Below, one piece after another: positions 42,235 to 52,963 of a DNA stretch of 64,000 bases (positions within the stretch are counted from its first letter, which is position 1; each line of letters begins with the position of its first letter). Source of the stretch: Gari tellinella (lineage: Eukaryota > Mollusca > Bivalvia > Cardiida > Psammobiidae); the NCBI GenBank assembly GCA_922989275.2, contig OV277862.1, positions 41,255,786-41,319,785 on the forward strand, written 5' to 3'. The notes beneath the pieces were generated by a model. That model saw nothing but the letters and a program-made list of their open reading frames with translations. It had not been told where the DNA came from and did not search any database. A program made the translations under genes and the position numbers.

Positions 42235-42776
42235 AATAACCCTACACACTCACAAACTCTTTGACTAGAATCTACTCCATCAGTCAAACATGTATGGGCT
42301 CTTAGACCGTATTCCAAACTTCACAATTAACACATCTTCCCAACACCACTGGACAAATTAACAATTAAACAAAAAAACAACAGATACAGAAATCACTGAA
42401 ATTCAGCACATTTTCAGAGTTTAATTCCTCCCACAAAATTATTTCTTAATAAAACAACAACGTACTCCAGAAGTATTTGAATAATTAACAGTCAAATCAT
42501 TATCGCTTAAACCATCGGGGTGACTTCCCCTTTTTCTGTCAATCGTAATCCATAGACTTTCCCTTTGTGAGTGTACACTTTCAAAACTATTGAGAATCCG
42601 GTGCCCTATTCAATCATTGTTGATCATTGGGTTAGTACAGGTAAGAGCTTATCTGCTTATCTTTTGTCGCGGGGAACAAGGACAGAACTCGGGCAACGTG
42701 CTGTCACTTGACAAACTGTGGCCGCCAATACAACCAGAAAACACACACACCAACCTCTCTACCTGCATGTACTCTA
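42235..42776 (-). promoter_or_regulatory. Putative upstream region of the small gene
   Basis: About 540 bases without any of the window's MITEs, with some CpG-containing stretches (TTGTCGCGGGG, TGTGGCCGCCAATA). No TATA box at a clear spacing was seen. The promoter role is inferred only from position. Confidence 0.3.
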
Positions 42777-42985
42777 TACAGTAACATCTCTCTATAATAA
42801 CCACTAAATTAAGTTAATAAGTTTATATTTAAGGAAGGTGGTTGCTTAAAGCAAGATGAAAGAAAAACAGAAAGCTCCTTCAGGAGCTTTCTGTTTTACT
42901 TTCATCTTGCTTTAATCTGCCATCAGTCTTTCATACAATCAATTAGCCTTCTTTTAAGTGGTCGTAATGGAGAGGTTTTACTGTA
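42777..42985. mobile_element. D-family pogo/mariner-like MITE, complete
   Basis: TACAGTAACATCTCTCTATA and GGAGAGGTTTTACTGTA are inverted ends with TA. The centre is the hairpin TTAAAGCAAGATGAAAG..GAAAGCTCCTTCAGGAGCTTTC..CTTTCATCTTGCTTTAA, perfect in the inner arms. It shows that the D hairpin belongs to a TA-type MITE. Confidence 0.85.
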
Positions 42986-43009
42986 ATCCATTTAGAAACC
43001 ATAAATTTA

Positions 43010-43130
43010 GTTTAACATAGACATTTCTACAGAAAGGTGACCGCTTATTGCATGATACAAGTAATGCAGAAAGCTTCATTAGCTTTAATAGCTTTCTGCA
43101 TTACATTTGTTCTGCATTAAGTAACCACCT
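43010..43130. repeat. D-type hairpin
   Basis: TGCATGATACAAGTAATGCA..GAAAGCTTCATTAG..AGCTTTCTGCATTACATTTG. Arms paired, with an extra AGCTTTAAT in the loop. Outer ends not recognised. Confidence 0.62.
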
Positions 43131-43179
43131 GTCTAAAGGGTAGCCAATCCACATCTTTTTTAACTTGATTAACACAAAT

Positions 43180-43387
43180 TTAACCCTTAATGCTGGATCT
43201 GAGAATACACATCCTTTTGCAAACAGTGTAAACCAAGATCAGACAGTTTCCTGAAAGAGCCCTAAAGATCTGCCCTGTTTGCCAAACTTTTTAAGCATTT
43301 TGAAAAGAACCCCCAAATTTCATAATAAACTGGTCTGTTTACAGAAAACAAGAGAGTCCATTTGAGAATAGAGCATGGTAAGGGTTA
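43180..43387 (+). mobile_element. TTAA-A3-like MITE, worn
   Basis: TTAACCCTTAATGCTGG to GGTAAGGGTTAA. Contains GCAAACAGTGTAAACCAAGA; the right arm is only partly complementary. Confidence 0.65.
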
Positions 43388-43527
43388 AGTGTACAATGGT
43401 GGGCAATGATATTGGGTTAACAGTAAATCAGATCTTCCAATGATTTTAATTGTGTTTAATCAGTAGAGTAATTACGTAGGGGATCAAGCGATGGTGTACT
43501 TAGTAGAAACATAATACTAATACTGGG

Positions 43528-43741
43528 TTAACTCTTTGTACGCTTACCGCGGAGTCGTGATTATATGAGCAAACAGTTTGAATCCTGATGAGACGCCGCA
43601 TTATGCGGCGTCTCATCAGGATCCAAACTTTTTGACACTCTGACCTTGTTTTAAAAAGAAATTTTTAAAATACTATTTTTAGATCAGTAGCAGACGGCAT
43701 TAAATGCAGACGAAATAAATACCCAGCATTCAACGAGTTAA
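43528..43741 (+). mobile_element. TTAA-A2 MITE, complete
   Basis: TTAACTCTTTGTACGC to TTCAACGAGTTAA. Hairpin CAAACAGTTTGAATCCTGAT..GACGCCGCATTATGCGGCGTC..CAGGATCCAAAC with two small mismatches. The tail has the GCAGACGG and GCAGACGA marks. Confidence 0.83.
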
Positions 43742-44444
43742 ACCTTCAGTCAATTGGATTAGGATTGATAAACGTTAACTCTTTGCATGTAAATGGCGAA
43801 ACTATGACTACCGATAACTTTTTAAAGAGTTTGAATCCCAATGAGATGCTGAGATACTCCTTGTCTAAAATTGTTCAACATTGCATGACTCTCATTTGCA
43901 AAGAACATTTATAAATTTCCATTCTACAGAACAATATCAGACAAAGTCACATAAAGTAATTGTTGCATCCAAATAGCTCATAGATGGCAGAAACAGACAT
44001 TAACAAATAAAAGATAATTGTGGCAGACAATAATACTTATTGTTAATAGAGTTAAACTGTTGATGCAGTCTGAAATATGACTTTTCTCAACATTACAAAG
44101 TTTGAATAATTTACAGAGCTTGTAGCCAAACATTCAATGCTAAGAAAATACACCATGCTATTACTTTACTCTCTTTTTGATGAAAATTTTTCTGTGTGTC
44201 AAATAGTTAGAGTCTGGATGAGTTTCCAAGTTACTGGGTATTTCAACCCAATCCAAACTGTTTATAAAAGTTATCAATAAATGATAGTGACTAGAGAAGT
44301 ATTAATCATATCTTCATAAGTCTAAATAAACCAATATACCGTGCAGTCATAGAGGATCTAAAAATTTAGCTAATCCAGCCAGAAAGAATGAGGGTCGAAC
44401 TTAGGTCATAATAGCATTTATCAATAAGATGAGAGGGAGTAAAT
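43742..44444. other. Unassigned with an A2 relic
   Basis: 43774-43880 begins TTAACTCTTTGCATG and keeps one A2 arm. About 44205-44270 is another worn A-type pair (GTCTGGATGAG..CCAATCCAAACTG). No exon. Confidence 0.5.
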
Positions 44445-44686
44445 TTAACTGATCGCTCCTGAAACTTTGAACAGAAAATTCTAGTTTTTAATGAAGATAA
44501 GTCAAATATTGATTACATGCATTTCAAGTTGGTTTTTAATATTTTTTTACCAAATGACAATCAGTGAAGACCCTGATCAGAGGGCTCCTGTAGGAGCCCT
44601 CTGATCTGGGTCTCCACCGTTTGCTTAGGACAAGTAAACTCTTCACAGGTACACTGTTTGTAAAAAGGCTGGGGCAATGGGTTAGA
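44445..44686 (+). mobile_element. TTAA-A1 MITE
   Basis: TTAACTGATCGCTCCTG to GGCAATGGGTTAG. Hairpin CAGTGAAGACCCTGATCAG with GGCTCCTGTAGGAGCC loop. The right TTAA is mutated. Confidence 0.78.
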
Positions 44687-45007
44687 TATTTGTACGAAAT
44701 GAGCCTCTGGTACATGTACATGTACTATCATATGAATCAATGTTGCAATCTAGCTGTGTCTGCATGACGAGGTAAATTGATATGAATTGATTAAATGATT
44801 TAGATCATTATCTTGTGCAATTCTTTCACATGCCTAATTGGCTAAAGGTCCCAGAGTTCTATCTATCTTGTGCATCTATTCATTATGAATAAATGATGTA
44901 CAGGGTATGCATTGAAGTAGTCAGTCCACCAGAAACAGTGCAATTCCAAAGTTCCTTCTACCCCAGGTAGCTTCAATTCTTATGCAAACTAATAAATAAA
45001 GGCATCA
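44687..45007. other. Unassigned
   Basis: About 320 bases, nothing recognised. Confidence 0.45.
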
Positions 45008-45518
45008 TAGCTCATTACTCCATATAGCTACACATTTTTACACAGGATTATAGTCATGAATATCTATTATAAGAAATATCTATAAATTCTAGCCCATTGT
45101 AGCTTAAAGACTTTTCCTCAGTCCATTTAGGGACAACCACCCCATTGTTCTGGAGGTGTCAATGTAACTGGCAAAGCATGTGCAGCACAATCTCAGTTTA
45201 CCTGGTGAGGTCCAGATTATACTCATGCTCTAGTGATTTTCAATGGTTATTTCTAACCAAACTATCAAATATAAAGGTAGAGTCTCACACGAGAAGTTTC
45301 AATGGTACTTTGCTAGCGACATGTCCATAAGACCCATGATTTTTGCAGGGAAATTGTCTGGCAAGGCGTTATGATCGAAAGGTCATCTAGGGATGTCTTT
45401 AAAGCAGGCTTAAAGTAAAGCTGAATGCGCCTTAAGGCACATTCTGCTTTACTTTCAACCTACTTTAAGTGGGCACTTGTCTTCAAAACTAGAAAGAGTC
45501 TATGGAGTAAGCGGTTAA
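45008..45518 (+). mobile_element. TTAA-B+ MITE split by a nested TTAA-E
   Basis: Left half AGCTCATTACTCCATATAGC to CATTGTAGCTTAA. Right half TTAAAGCAGGCTTAAAG..GCGCCTTAAGGCAC..CAACCTACTTTAAG to AAGCGGTTAA. Broken at the hairpin-edge TTAA. Confidence 0.8.
45104..45402 (+). mobile_element. TTAA-E MITE nested in TTAA-B
   Basis: TTAAAGACTTTTCCTCAGTC to GGGATGTCTTTAA. Best preserved of three copies and colinear with 6978-7287 in reverse and 59924-60234. It has no protein-coding signature beyond chance frames. Confidence 0.85.
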
Positions 45519-45644
45519 TGACTCATAATTCACTACATGTATTGTGGAGGCAATTAAAGCTTAACAAAAATTAGACTTACACAATACAGCTATAAGTTAC
45601 AGTCCTGCTATAACAACCATTTAAACCCAACTTCTTTCCTGTGC

Positions 45645-46044
45645 TTAACCCATAACCCTATAGCCTTTTTTCTAGTTTTGAAGATAGTTGATCACTTAAA
45701 GCAGGTTGAAAGTACAGCAGAATGCGCCTTATCCCATTATCTCATAAGCGATAAACAGTTATCAATGCTTGTTCCAATACAGGGTAGTTGATTAAAGTGT
45801 GTCAAAATGAGTTAGTATGAGGCTAGTGCACAATGAGTCAATATGAGTCAGTATGGCTTAATGGGTTAAGGTGCATTCTGCTTTACTTTCAGCCTACTTT
45901 AAGCTACAATCTGTTAGTTACTACTAAGTATAATAGAAAATATTTCTTATAGTTAATATTCATAACTGTATAAAGTGAAACTACTTCTTTAGTGGAGAAA
46001 TAAATTAGAGGCGTTAAAAGCGTATTTATTGGGTAATGGGTTAA
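45645..46044 (-). mobile_element. TTAA-B- MITE with an insertion in the hairpin loop
   Basis: TTAACCCATAACCCTATAGC to GGGTAATGGGTTAA. The left arm stops at GCGCCTTA and the right arm starts AAGGTGCATTCTGC. The gap is a 141-base insert at the loop's TTAA. Confidence 0.8.
45729..45869. mobile_element. Mini TTAA element inside a hairpin loop
   Basis: It begins TTATCCCATTATCTCATAAG and ends GGCTTAATGGGTTAA, so CCCATTA/TAATGGG ends are next to TTAA (left copy mutated to TTAT). Internally it repeats GAGTCA/GAGTTAGTATGA-like motifs. I see no second copy in the window. Confidence 0.68.
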
Positions 46045-46449
46045 AGCTGAATGAAAGTTAAGCAGAGAGCTTCACACCGAATGAATGTGCTCATGCCTTT
46101 ACTCTAAAGCATATTGGAACAGCTCATTTATAATGTATACTCAGATCTGTAAAACTACACTTTGAGTTGAGTTTTTGTATTAATTTGCCTACTCCATGTT
46201 AGCTCCTGTTCATTAAATATTCAAGGACCTGTCAGCTTCATACTTCACCTGAGAGAAACCTATATAAAACCAATGCTAGGCTTTACATGCAAATCTCCTA
46301 AGGAATTATCCAGTCAATAAATTTCAGGTAAAACAGGCAAGTTGTATGCCTGGATGGTGTTTTGGTCAATGGAGCAATTCTGATGACCAAAGTGATGACA
46401 ATAGCTTTATTTCTCTAGTAAAAAGCATGCATGAGCTCTTTTTCTTAAA
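46045..46449. other. Unassigned
   Basis: About 400 bases, nothing recognised. Confidence 0.45.
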
Positions 46450-46615
46450 CAATTTACTCTTTGCTTGCTGGGTACAGTACTTTTTTTTTTAAAAATAGTG
46501 TTTTCAAAATTTCTTTTCAAAACAGGGTCAGAGTGTTAAATATTTTGGATCCTGATGAGAGGCTGTGTTATGTGGTATCTCATCATGATCCAAAATGTTT
46601 GCAAATTAAGGTTTA
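46450..46615 (+). mobile_element. TTAA-A2 element, worn
   Basis: TTTACTCTTTGCTTGCTGG, then ATTTTGGATCCTGATGAGAG pairs with CTCATCATGATCCAAAATG. The matched ATTTTGG variant is present in both arms. Confidence 0.68.
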
Positions 46616-47147
46616 AAGAGGTGTTTTTTTTACATGTTTGACAAATATCATGAATTCAAAAGCTCCACCCACAGGCTGTGCCATACCTGAGTGTCATATT
46701 GACTGACCATATGACCACATATCTTATCCCACCATCTTATCTCAGTAATAAATCAGCGCTCTCTCTTTAAGTGGTATTTTACTGGCCATTCAATATGAAA
46801 ATATTTACAACAGATGTTTGATAAACATTGACAATATCTATATCTAAATCAGTTAAACAGATTTGAGAAAATGCAGATGTCTTAAAATCTATTGTCTTCA
46901 ATACATGTCCTCATTTTATATATAACGCTAGACACTTAGATAGGTACAGTCCATTAAATAGAAACTGAAACATTGATTGAAATAAATTGGATTTTTTATG
47001 ACTATCTGGTAAGTTTTCTTTCTAAATTAATTACAGTTGAATGCCCATAGCTTGAAGTAACTTTAGTCCACGGCATCTGTATTTTCACAGTTTACTTGAA
47101 TTTCAATAATTCAAAATTGTTTAAAATGAACTTACTAATATTTCAAA
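46616..47147. other. Unassigned
   Basis: About 530 AT-rich bases, nothing recognised. Confidence 0.45.
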
Positions 47148-47301
47148 ACCTAAAGCATGTTGAAGTAAAACATAATATGCCTTAAGGTACCATCTGCTAG
47201 GATAAAGAAAATATTTGTAATGGTGCAATATTCATTACTGTATAAAGTGGAACATTTTCTTCAGCAGAGAAATAAATTAAAGGCGTAAAAATATATATTA
47301 A
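47148..47301 (-). mobile_element. TTAA-B- fragment
   Basis: CTAAAGCATGTTGAAGTAAA then ATCTGCTAGGATAAAGAAAA and GAAATAAATTAAAGGCGTAA. It lacks the right arm of the hairpin and abuts the next TTAA element. Confidence 0.65.
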
Positions 47302-47792
47302 CTCCATAGATACACATTCTTATGCATCAAATTGATTCCTCCAATTAAGAAAACAGTTTTATTTTATACAGTAATGAATGTGCAACATAAGAAATATTTC
47401 CTATATCCTAGAAGATGGTATCTTAAAGCAGGCTGAAAAGTAAAGCTGATTGTGCCTTAACCCTTTCCCACATAGCACATCTCTAGTATTGAATATAGGT
47501 GTCCACTTAAAGCAGGTTGAAAGTAAAGCAGAATGCGCTTTAAGCGCATTCTGCTTTACTTTCAGCCTGCTTTAAGCTATCATCTGCTAGAATATAGAAA
47601 ATATTTTGTATTAAACATATTTATGAATGTATAAATTGGAACTATTTTCTTCAAGGCAAGAATAAACTGAATGCGTTAAAAGGCGCTTCTATGGAGGAAA
47701 GGGTTAAGGGGGCATTCTATTTTACTTTCAACCCGCTTTAAGTGGTTACCTATCCTTAATACTATATATAGGCTATGGGGTAATGGGTTTAA
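47298..47792 (+). mobile_element. TTAA-B+ MITE with a B2- insertion in the hairpin loop
   Basis: TTAACTCCATAGATACAC to GGGGTAATGGGTTTAA. The left arm ends GATTGTGCC and the right arm restarts GGGGGCATTCTATTTTACT. The break is the TTAA at the centre of the loop. Confidence 0.8.
47457..47707 (-). mobile_element. TTAA-B2- MITE nested in a hairpin loop
   Basis: TTAACCCTTTCCCACATAGC to GGAGGAAAGGGTTAA, complete, with hairpin GCGCTTTAAGCGC. TTAA lies on both sides. Confidence 0.84.
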
Positions 47793-48393
47793 ATTGTATC
47801 TAACTCATTCAGCTAGACGTCACTTCTGTATAAAATTCTAGCTGGCAATTGCTTACTAATACTTTTTACAAACAAAATCAGCATGTAAAGCTGATCAGGA
47901 TCCAAGATGATATCAAATTTATAATTATGCTTATGAAAATTCACATTGGAGAAAGTTAGACATTTAGTAAATTAATCGTGCTTGTGTGTGATTGAGAAAT
48001 ATTTGTAATGAAACAGTCTTCATAAACAAGCAGTAAATTCAAGTGTACCCGATATCAACATTTTAACAACCATTTAAACAGATTGGAATGACCACTATCA
48101 AGAATATTGACTTTAATATATGCATGTACACGGTCATGTTTAAAAATCAATCAATTTTAATCTGATAGTCATTGTTAAACCTTCCACATAAGTACAATAT
48201 GGGTTTATGGCCTGATTTGAATTGCTGGGTTTATGCAAGACCAAACATGATTCTCAATGCAGATATACAGGTAAGCAAGGAACAACAACTGGAAAACTTG
48301 AAATGGTATTACATGAGTTGTCTCCCTTTGGTTTTACAATTCAGTCTTGTATTTCTTCCTGGAGTTTGACAATGAATGGAGAGATAGATTATT
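47793..48393. other. Unassigned with a scrap of A-type arm
   Basis: About 47893-47912 has CTGATCAGGATCCAAGATG. A 65-codon plus-strand frame at 48172-48369 has no recognisable domain. No gene called. Confidence 0.4.
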
Positions 48394-48633
48394 AGCCCAA
48401 TCCTCAATAAATATGCATTTTAATGCCCTTAAGTTATTCCTCCACTTAAGAAAATAGTTCCAATGTATACAGTCACAAATGCGTACCATAAGAAATTACT
48501 TTATCCTAGAAGATGACAGCTTTTTAAGCAGGCTGAAAGTAAAGCAGAATGCACCTTACTGATTTACTTTCAAACTGCTTTAAGTGGTTATCTGTCTTCA
48601 AAACTTAAAGCTGGCTATAGGGTAAAGGATTGA
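48394..48633 (+). mobile_element. TTAA-B+ MITE, worn
   Basis: CCACTTAAGAAAATAGTTCC, AAGCAGGCTGAAAGTAAAGC and CAAACTGCTTTAAGTGG; the loop and both TTAA ends are altered. Confidence 0.7.
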
Positions 48634-49030
48634 AATTATATGTATTTAATTTTCTTCATAATTCATGAGACCTGTAAATTATTTACATGTAGCAGGTTGA
48701 GACTTGGTTTCAATTTGGCTTTACAGTATCATGATAATTTGCAGCATTAAAACCGATTATATTCTATATTCATTGATTGGTAAATCAATTACGACCGTGC
48801 ATATTTAATTGATTGTCTCAAACAAACAACACAACCCTCATTTTAGAAGTTTGAGTCAAAGACCTTGAAATCCACAACTAATCAATGAAGGAAAAGAATC
48901 ACTTAAACCCATAACTCCATAGCCAATTTCTAGTATTGAAAATAGGTGACAACTTACATGTAAAGCAGGTTGCAAGTAAAGCAGAAAGCGCCCTTAGGCT
49001 CAGAATGGTTCATGGAGACAATAAGGTGTT
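48634..49030. repeat. Unassigned, then a TTAA-B- left half
   Basis: 48902-49005 carries CTTAAACCCATAACTCCATA and TAAAGCAGGTTGCAAG up to AAGCGCCCTTAGG, without a right arm. 48634-48901 holds nothing recognised. Confidence 0.6.
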
Positions 49031-49267
49031 GTAATCCATCCCCCATAAATTTGCCTTTTTAGGCCTATAATGTATTCCCCCACTTAAGAAAATAGTTCCC
49101 TTTTATACAGTCATGAATATGTATCATAAGAAATATATTCTATATCCTTGTAGATAATAGCTGAAAGTAAAGCAGAATGCGCCTTAAGGCGCATTCTGCT
49201 TTACTTTCAACCTTTAAGAGATCATCTTTCTTTAAAACTAGAAACAAACTATGGGATAATTGGGTGA
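49031..49267 (+). mobile_element. TTAA-B+ MITE
   Basis: TAATCCATCCCCCATAAAT to GGGATAATTGGGTGAAA. Hairpin TGAAAGTAAAGCAGAATGCG and its exact complement; the outer AAAGCAGG arms are lost. It lies 68 bases from exon 2. Confidence 0.75.
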
Positions 49268-49334
49268 AAGCTTTTGGAACATTGGGCATTGTAAATGATG
49301 TAAAAAATATGAGCTATGTTGTAACGATGATTAC

Positions 49335-49484
49335 CTTGTGAGTGCCTGAAGTTTTCTGTAACTTGGATTCCAGTATTTCCACTCTGTCATTCGCTTCTTT
49401 CTCCAGCTCTTCCACTGTCTGTACCAGCACCTCATTTTGTTCACTTAGATCATTTACATAGGCTTGCAGTACCCTTACCCTGGC
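49335..49484 (-). CDS. Coiled-coil gene, exon 2
   Basis: 150 bp, phase 0 at both ends, 50 residues (61-110). It starts ARVRVLQAYVNDLSEQNEVL, continues VQTVEELEKEANDRVEILES and ends KLQKTSGTHK. The acceptor is TTATGTTTCAG and the donor AAG|GTAATC. A continuous two-stranded coiled coil is expected from the L/V spacing. YVNDLSEQNEVLVQTVEELE is distinctive and the best query for naming the family. The next recognised exon is 36 kb away; further exons in between may have been missed. Confidence 0.86.
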
Positions 49485-50158
49485 CTGAAACATAAAACTA
49501 ACCGTTACAATGCTGAACTTTTATTATCTTGATTGATGTTAAACCATGATTTTCCTTCGATCACCATTAAGATATATGTACTGTTCATTTATATTGAAGG
49601 GGAGGACGAAATCTAATATTGTAATAACTTTTGTCCCAACCCAAATGCCACGTATAATATGTGGGAATAAAAATATTATACGTTTAAACTGTAAAGATTT
49701 TCTATAGTGGAGGAATAAATAAGCGTAAAAAGTTGTATTTATGGAGTAGTGGGTGAAGCATATCTAAAATCAATACTTTTACCAACAATTAATCGCAAAA
49801 AAAAAACTTTTTTTAAAAATGATTAAGTACTTTTGAAAGGTGTTATTTGTTATTCTTTCTATTCAGTTATCAACAAATTTATCAGCTTAATCTTATCGTA
49901 GACTATTTACAATGACCTCGACTATCCAGGTAGCATTACAAAAACCTTTCTTTAACAAAATACACAATTGTAAAAATTACCAATTCTCATGAAACCTAAT
50001 CTTTCTGAAATGTACGGTAAATCTTGATACTAACATTACTACGTTTAATCAAGCAGTAAAGAAGCTTTGAAATGTCCCAAGAGCTCATAAAGAATTTCTA
50101 TTGAAAATGAAAATCATGTCCTAGGGCACAAAATATATATCTTGTTTCTACAAAATAC
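49485..50158. other. First intron, unassigned, with a TTAA-B tail
   Basis: 49683-49757 is a TTAA-B- tail (TATAGTGGAGGAATAAATAA..GGAGTAGTGGG). The rest is AT-rich and unassigned. Confidence 0.5.
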
Positions 50159-50645
50159 TTAACCCGTTGCCAATTTTTAGTTTTGAAGACAGGTGACCAC
50201 TTAACCCTTTCCCTTAGCGACTTTTAGCACATGCATTTTATTCATCCGCTGAAGAAAATAGTTCCAATGTATACCGTAATGAATATGTGTCATGTTTAAA
50301 ACTGTCCTTATTCTAGCAGTAAATAGCTTAAAGCAGGCTGAAAGTAAAGCAGAATGCGCCATATGGCGCATTCTGCTTTACTTTCAACCTGCTTTAAGTA
50401 GTCACCTATTTTCAAAACTAGAAACATGATATCGGGTAATGGGTTAAAGTAGGTTGAAAGTAAAGTAGAATGTGCCTTAAGGCACATTCTGCTTTTTTTC
50501 AGCCTACTTTAAGATACTTAAACTATTTAGTAAATTGAAAAAAATAATCTTACAGTTCATATTCATGACTGTATAAAGTAGAATTATTTCTTCAGTGGAA
50601 GAATAAATTAAAGGCATAAGGCTTAGTTATGGGGCAATGGATTAA
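50159..50645 (-). mobile_element. TTAA-B- MITE split by a nested TTAA-B2+
   Basis: Left part TTAACCCGTTGCCAATTTTT to GACAGGTGACCACTTAA. Right part TTAAAGTAGGTTGAAAG..GTGCCTTAAGGCAC to GGGCAATGGATTAA. Broken at the hairpin-edge TTAA. Confidence 0.82.
50201..50447 (+). mobile_element. TTAA-B2+ MITE nested in TTAA-B-
   Basis: TTAACCCTTTCCCTTAGCG to GGGTAATGGGTTAA. Hairpin AAAGCAGGCTGAAAG..GCGCCATATGGCGC..CAACCTGCTTTAAG. The loop variant CCATATGG is self-complementary. Confidence 0.84.
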
Positions 50646-50727
50646 TACTTAAAATGTTGACAGTCAGTATTGAAAACTTCAGCTAGAACTAAGCAGTGTA
50701 GATCAACACCGTGCAGTAAAGTCTGTG

Positions 50728-50979
50728 TTAACCCACTATCCCATAAATACACCTTTTTATGCCTTTAATTTACTTCTCCATTGTGGAAAATAGTTCAAAT
50801 TTATACAGTTATGAATATGTTTGATAAGAATTATTTGCTATATTCTAGCAGATTGTAGCTTAAAGCAGACTGAAAGTAAAGCAGAATGTGCCTTAAGGCA
50901 CATTCTGCTTTACTTTCAACCTGCTTTAAGTAGTCACCTATTTTCAAAACTAGAATCAGGCTATGGGATAATGGGTTAA
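50728..50979 (+). mobile_element. TTAA-B+ MITE, complete
   Basis: TTAACCCACTATCCCATAAA to GGATAATGGGTTAA. Hairpin GTGCCTTAAGGCAC with long matched arms. Confidence 0.84.
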
Positions 50980-51030
50980 AGGACTAATGAAAAGAAAATT
51001 TACAGTCAGACTTTAGAAAAGATGAAATCT

Positions 51031-51300
51031 CCATTACTATAACTATATAGACCTTTTTAGGCCTTTAATTTATTCATCTGTTGACGAAAACCAGTGAAGT
51101 TCCTTTTTTTAACATTCATCAATAAGCACCATATAAACTATTTTCTATATCCTAGCAGAAATGGTAGCTTAAAGCAAGCTGAGAGTAAAGCAGAATTTGC
51201 ATTCTGCTTCACTTTCAACCTGCATTAAGTGTCACCTGTATTCAAATCAAGAAAAAAGTAGGTAAACAAGCTACAACTGTGTATGGGGTAAAGGGTTATT
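51031..51300 (+). mobile_element. TTAA-B+ MITE, worn
   Basis: CCATTACTATAACTATATAG to ATGGGGTAAAGGGTTAT. Hairpin AAAGCAAGCTGAGAG..AATTTGCATT..CAACCTGCATTAAG has a shortened loop. Confidence 0.7.
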
Positions 51301-51685
51301 GTAAACAGTTTTTATTGAGCAGCCACCTTCCATAATATTGTCGCTGAAAACAGGTTTTGCCGTACAATACAAACTACAATGCTATCTGATCAAATCATCT
51401 GATCTGATTAGTAGTCTGCATCTTCCAAGTTTGGACCCAATTAGAGGACAATGAAAGTTGAATGCATTTTGTAAACTTCATAAATTTTATCCAAATGTTA
51501 ACTTAAGTGTCAAACTGTCAATTCAACCAGCTATCAACAATTCTGATCAAAAGTTCAAAACCTCTGTGTTCTAACAACTATTGATTTCATGTCTATTGTG
51601 GATTTGCATAATGAGTCGAGCACTGTAGTTTTAAGTGTCAGAGGGTATGACTTTTTAATGCTAATTAGTAGACCTGTAAGTTCAG
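51301..51685. other. Unassigned
   Basis: About 385 bases, nothing recognised. Confidence 0.45.
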
Positions 51686-51880
51686 AGCTCAAGATAAGGG
51701 GGGCAATTCAAAAACTAAAATCTTTATTTCTGTATTAAACCCTATGGTGTCACTACTCATTAGAATCGTCTCTTCGAGACGATTCTAATGAGTAGTAACA
51801 TCATAGAATTTGGTGCTGAACAACAAAAATGTACAAATAATGAACACAGGGCTCCAATGAGTGGAGTATTTCACGAACTG
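51686..51880. mobile_element. C-family hAT-like MITE plus a fragment of another
   Basis: CAGAGCTCAAGATAAGGGG, then the perfect hairpin CTCATTAGAATCGTCTC TTC GAGACGATTCTAATGAG. Past GGTGCTGAACAA a new fragment CAGGGCTCCAATGAGTGG begins at about 51847. Confidence 0.75.
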
Positions 51881-52582
51881 AAAGAAAGTTCAAACTGATA
51901 AAAAAAATTTGGTACAGAGTTACAGACATGAATGAGGGAGAAAATGTTGAGGATTGGTCTCCCCGAAAAAGAGATCATAACTCAGACATGTCAAAAAACT
52001 AAGCCTCGACCTAAAAGTCGCACAGAGCACATGGACAGAGCAAGCTAGGTCGAGGAAAGGATACATTGGTTGAGGGACAATCGAGGATAGAGTGGGATTG
52101 AGCAAGGCTCAGTTTTCTCAAGCTAGAACTGATTGTTTGCATGGTCATTCTGCTTGATCCGTCCCCCATTTTCCCTGGATCTGTGGGATTAAGCTTTGCC
52201 TGTTTGCGATCAAAACTCTCTCTGCTTTACCTGTAGCAAACCATTCCTAGACCCGTACAGTTCCTTTTCTATCTATTTGCACTACTGGATTAAGATAAAA
52301 TGGTTGAGGTGTGCCTTTTAAAGCTTCAACCAATTTATAAGATTGACACTGGTATAAGTTGCAACCACCTTCGCCTAATCCTATAATGCCATGCATGCCT
52401 TCTGAAAACTATATATATATATGTAAAATAGGGTGCAAATCAAGCAGCAAGTTTCAGAGCGTAGTGCTGTAACAAAAAAAGAAATTAGCATGATGCAGAC
52501 TTGCAGAGCAATTATGTCCATGTTGTCTCTTCATGCTTGCAGTAGGACTGGGTCACAAGCAAATCCAGACGATGCCGTTGTA
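51881..52582. other. First intron, unassigned
   Basis: About 700 bases. A minus-strand 61-codon frame at 51920-52105 has no recognisable domain. No repeat identified. Confidence 0.45.
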
Positions 52583-52963
52583 TGTTGGGAAGTAGAGTCA
52601 ATTATATAGAGCAACAAACATCTCTTGGTGCGAGCTTAAGCTTTGCATCGACAGGGTTTGTTGATGCTGGGTCTCTCGGTTTGCACGTTACAAATGGTGG
52701 CAGCGGTGGGATAATGACAACTGCCAGACCGGAGTTGCCTTGCCCACGGTTCTCCCAGGGTCAAAGTCTCGGGACGAGACGTCTAGGAGGGGAGAGTTAT
52801 GTAACATACGTAGTACGTTGGTATATGCAAATGAGGCTTCCCAAACTGTTGTTTGTTGGGAAGTAGAGTCAATTATATAGCGCAACAAACATCTCTTGGT
52901 GTGAGCTTAAGCTTTGCATCGACAGGGTTTGTTGTTGCTGGGTCTCTCGGTTTGCACGTTACA
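52583..52963 (+). mobile_element. Miniature LTR retroelement (TRIM-like)
   Basis: A 110-base direct repeat (52583-52692 and 52854-52963, few mismatches) ends GCACGTTACA. After the first copy lies a primer-site-like TGGTGGCAGCGGTGGGATAA (52695). Before the second lies a purine tract AGGAGGGGAGAG (52785-52796) followed by TGTAAC, giving a 164-base 3' LTR (52800-52963) that runs TGTAAC..GTTACA. The first LTR is 5' truncated. The LTR has TTATATAG and an octamer-like ATGCAAAT. The internal region is only about 107 bases, with no gag or pol. Confidence 0.65.
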
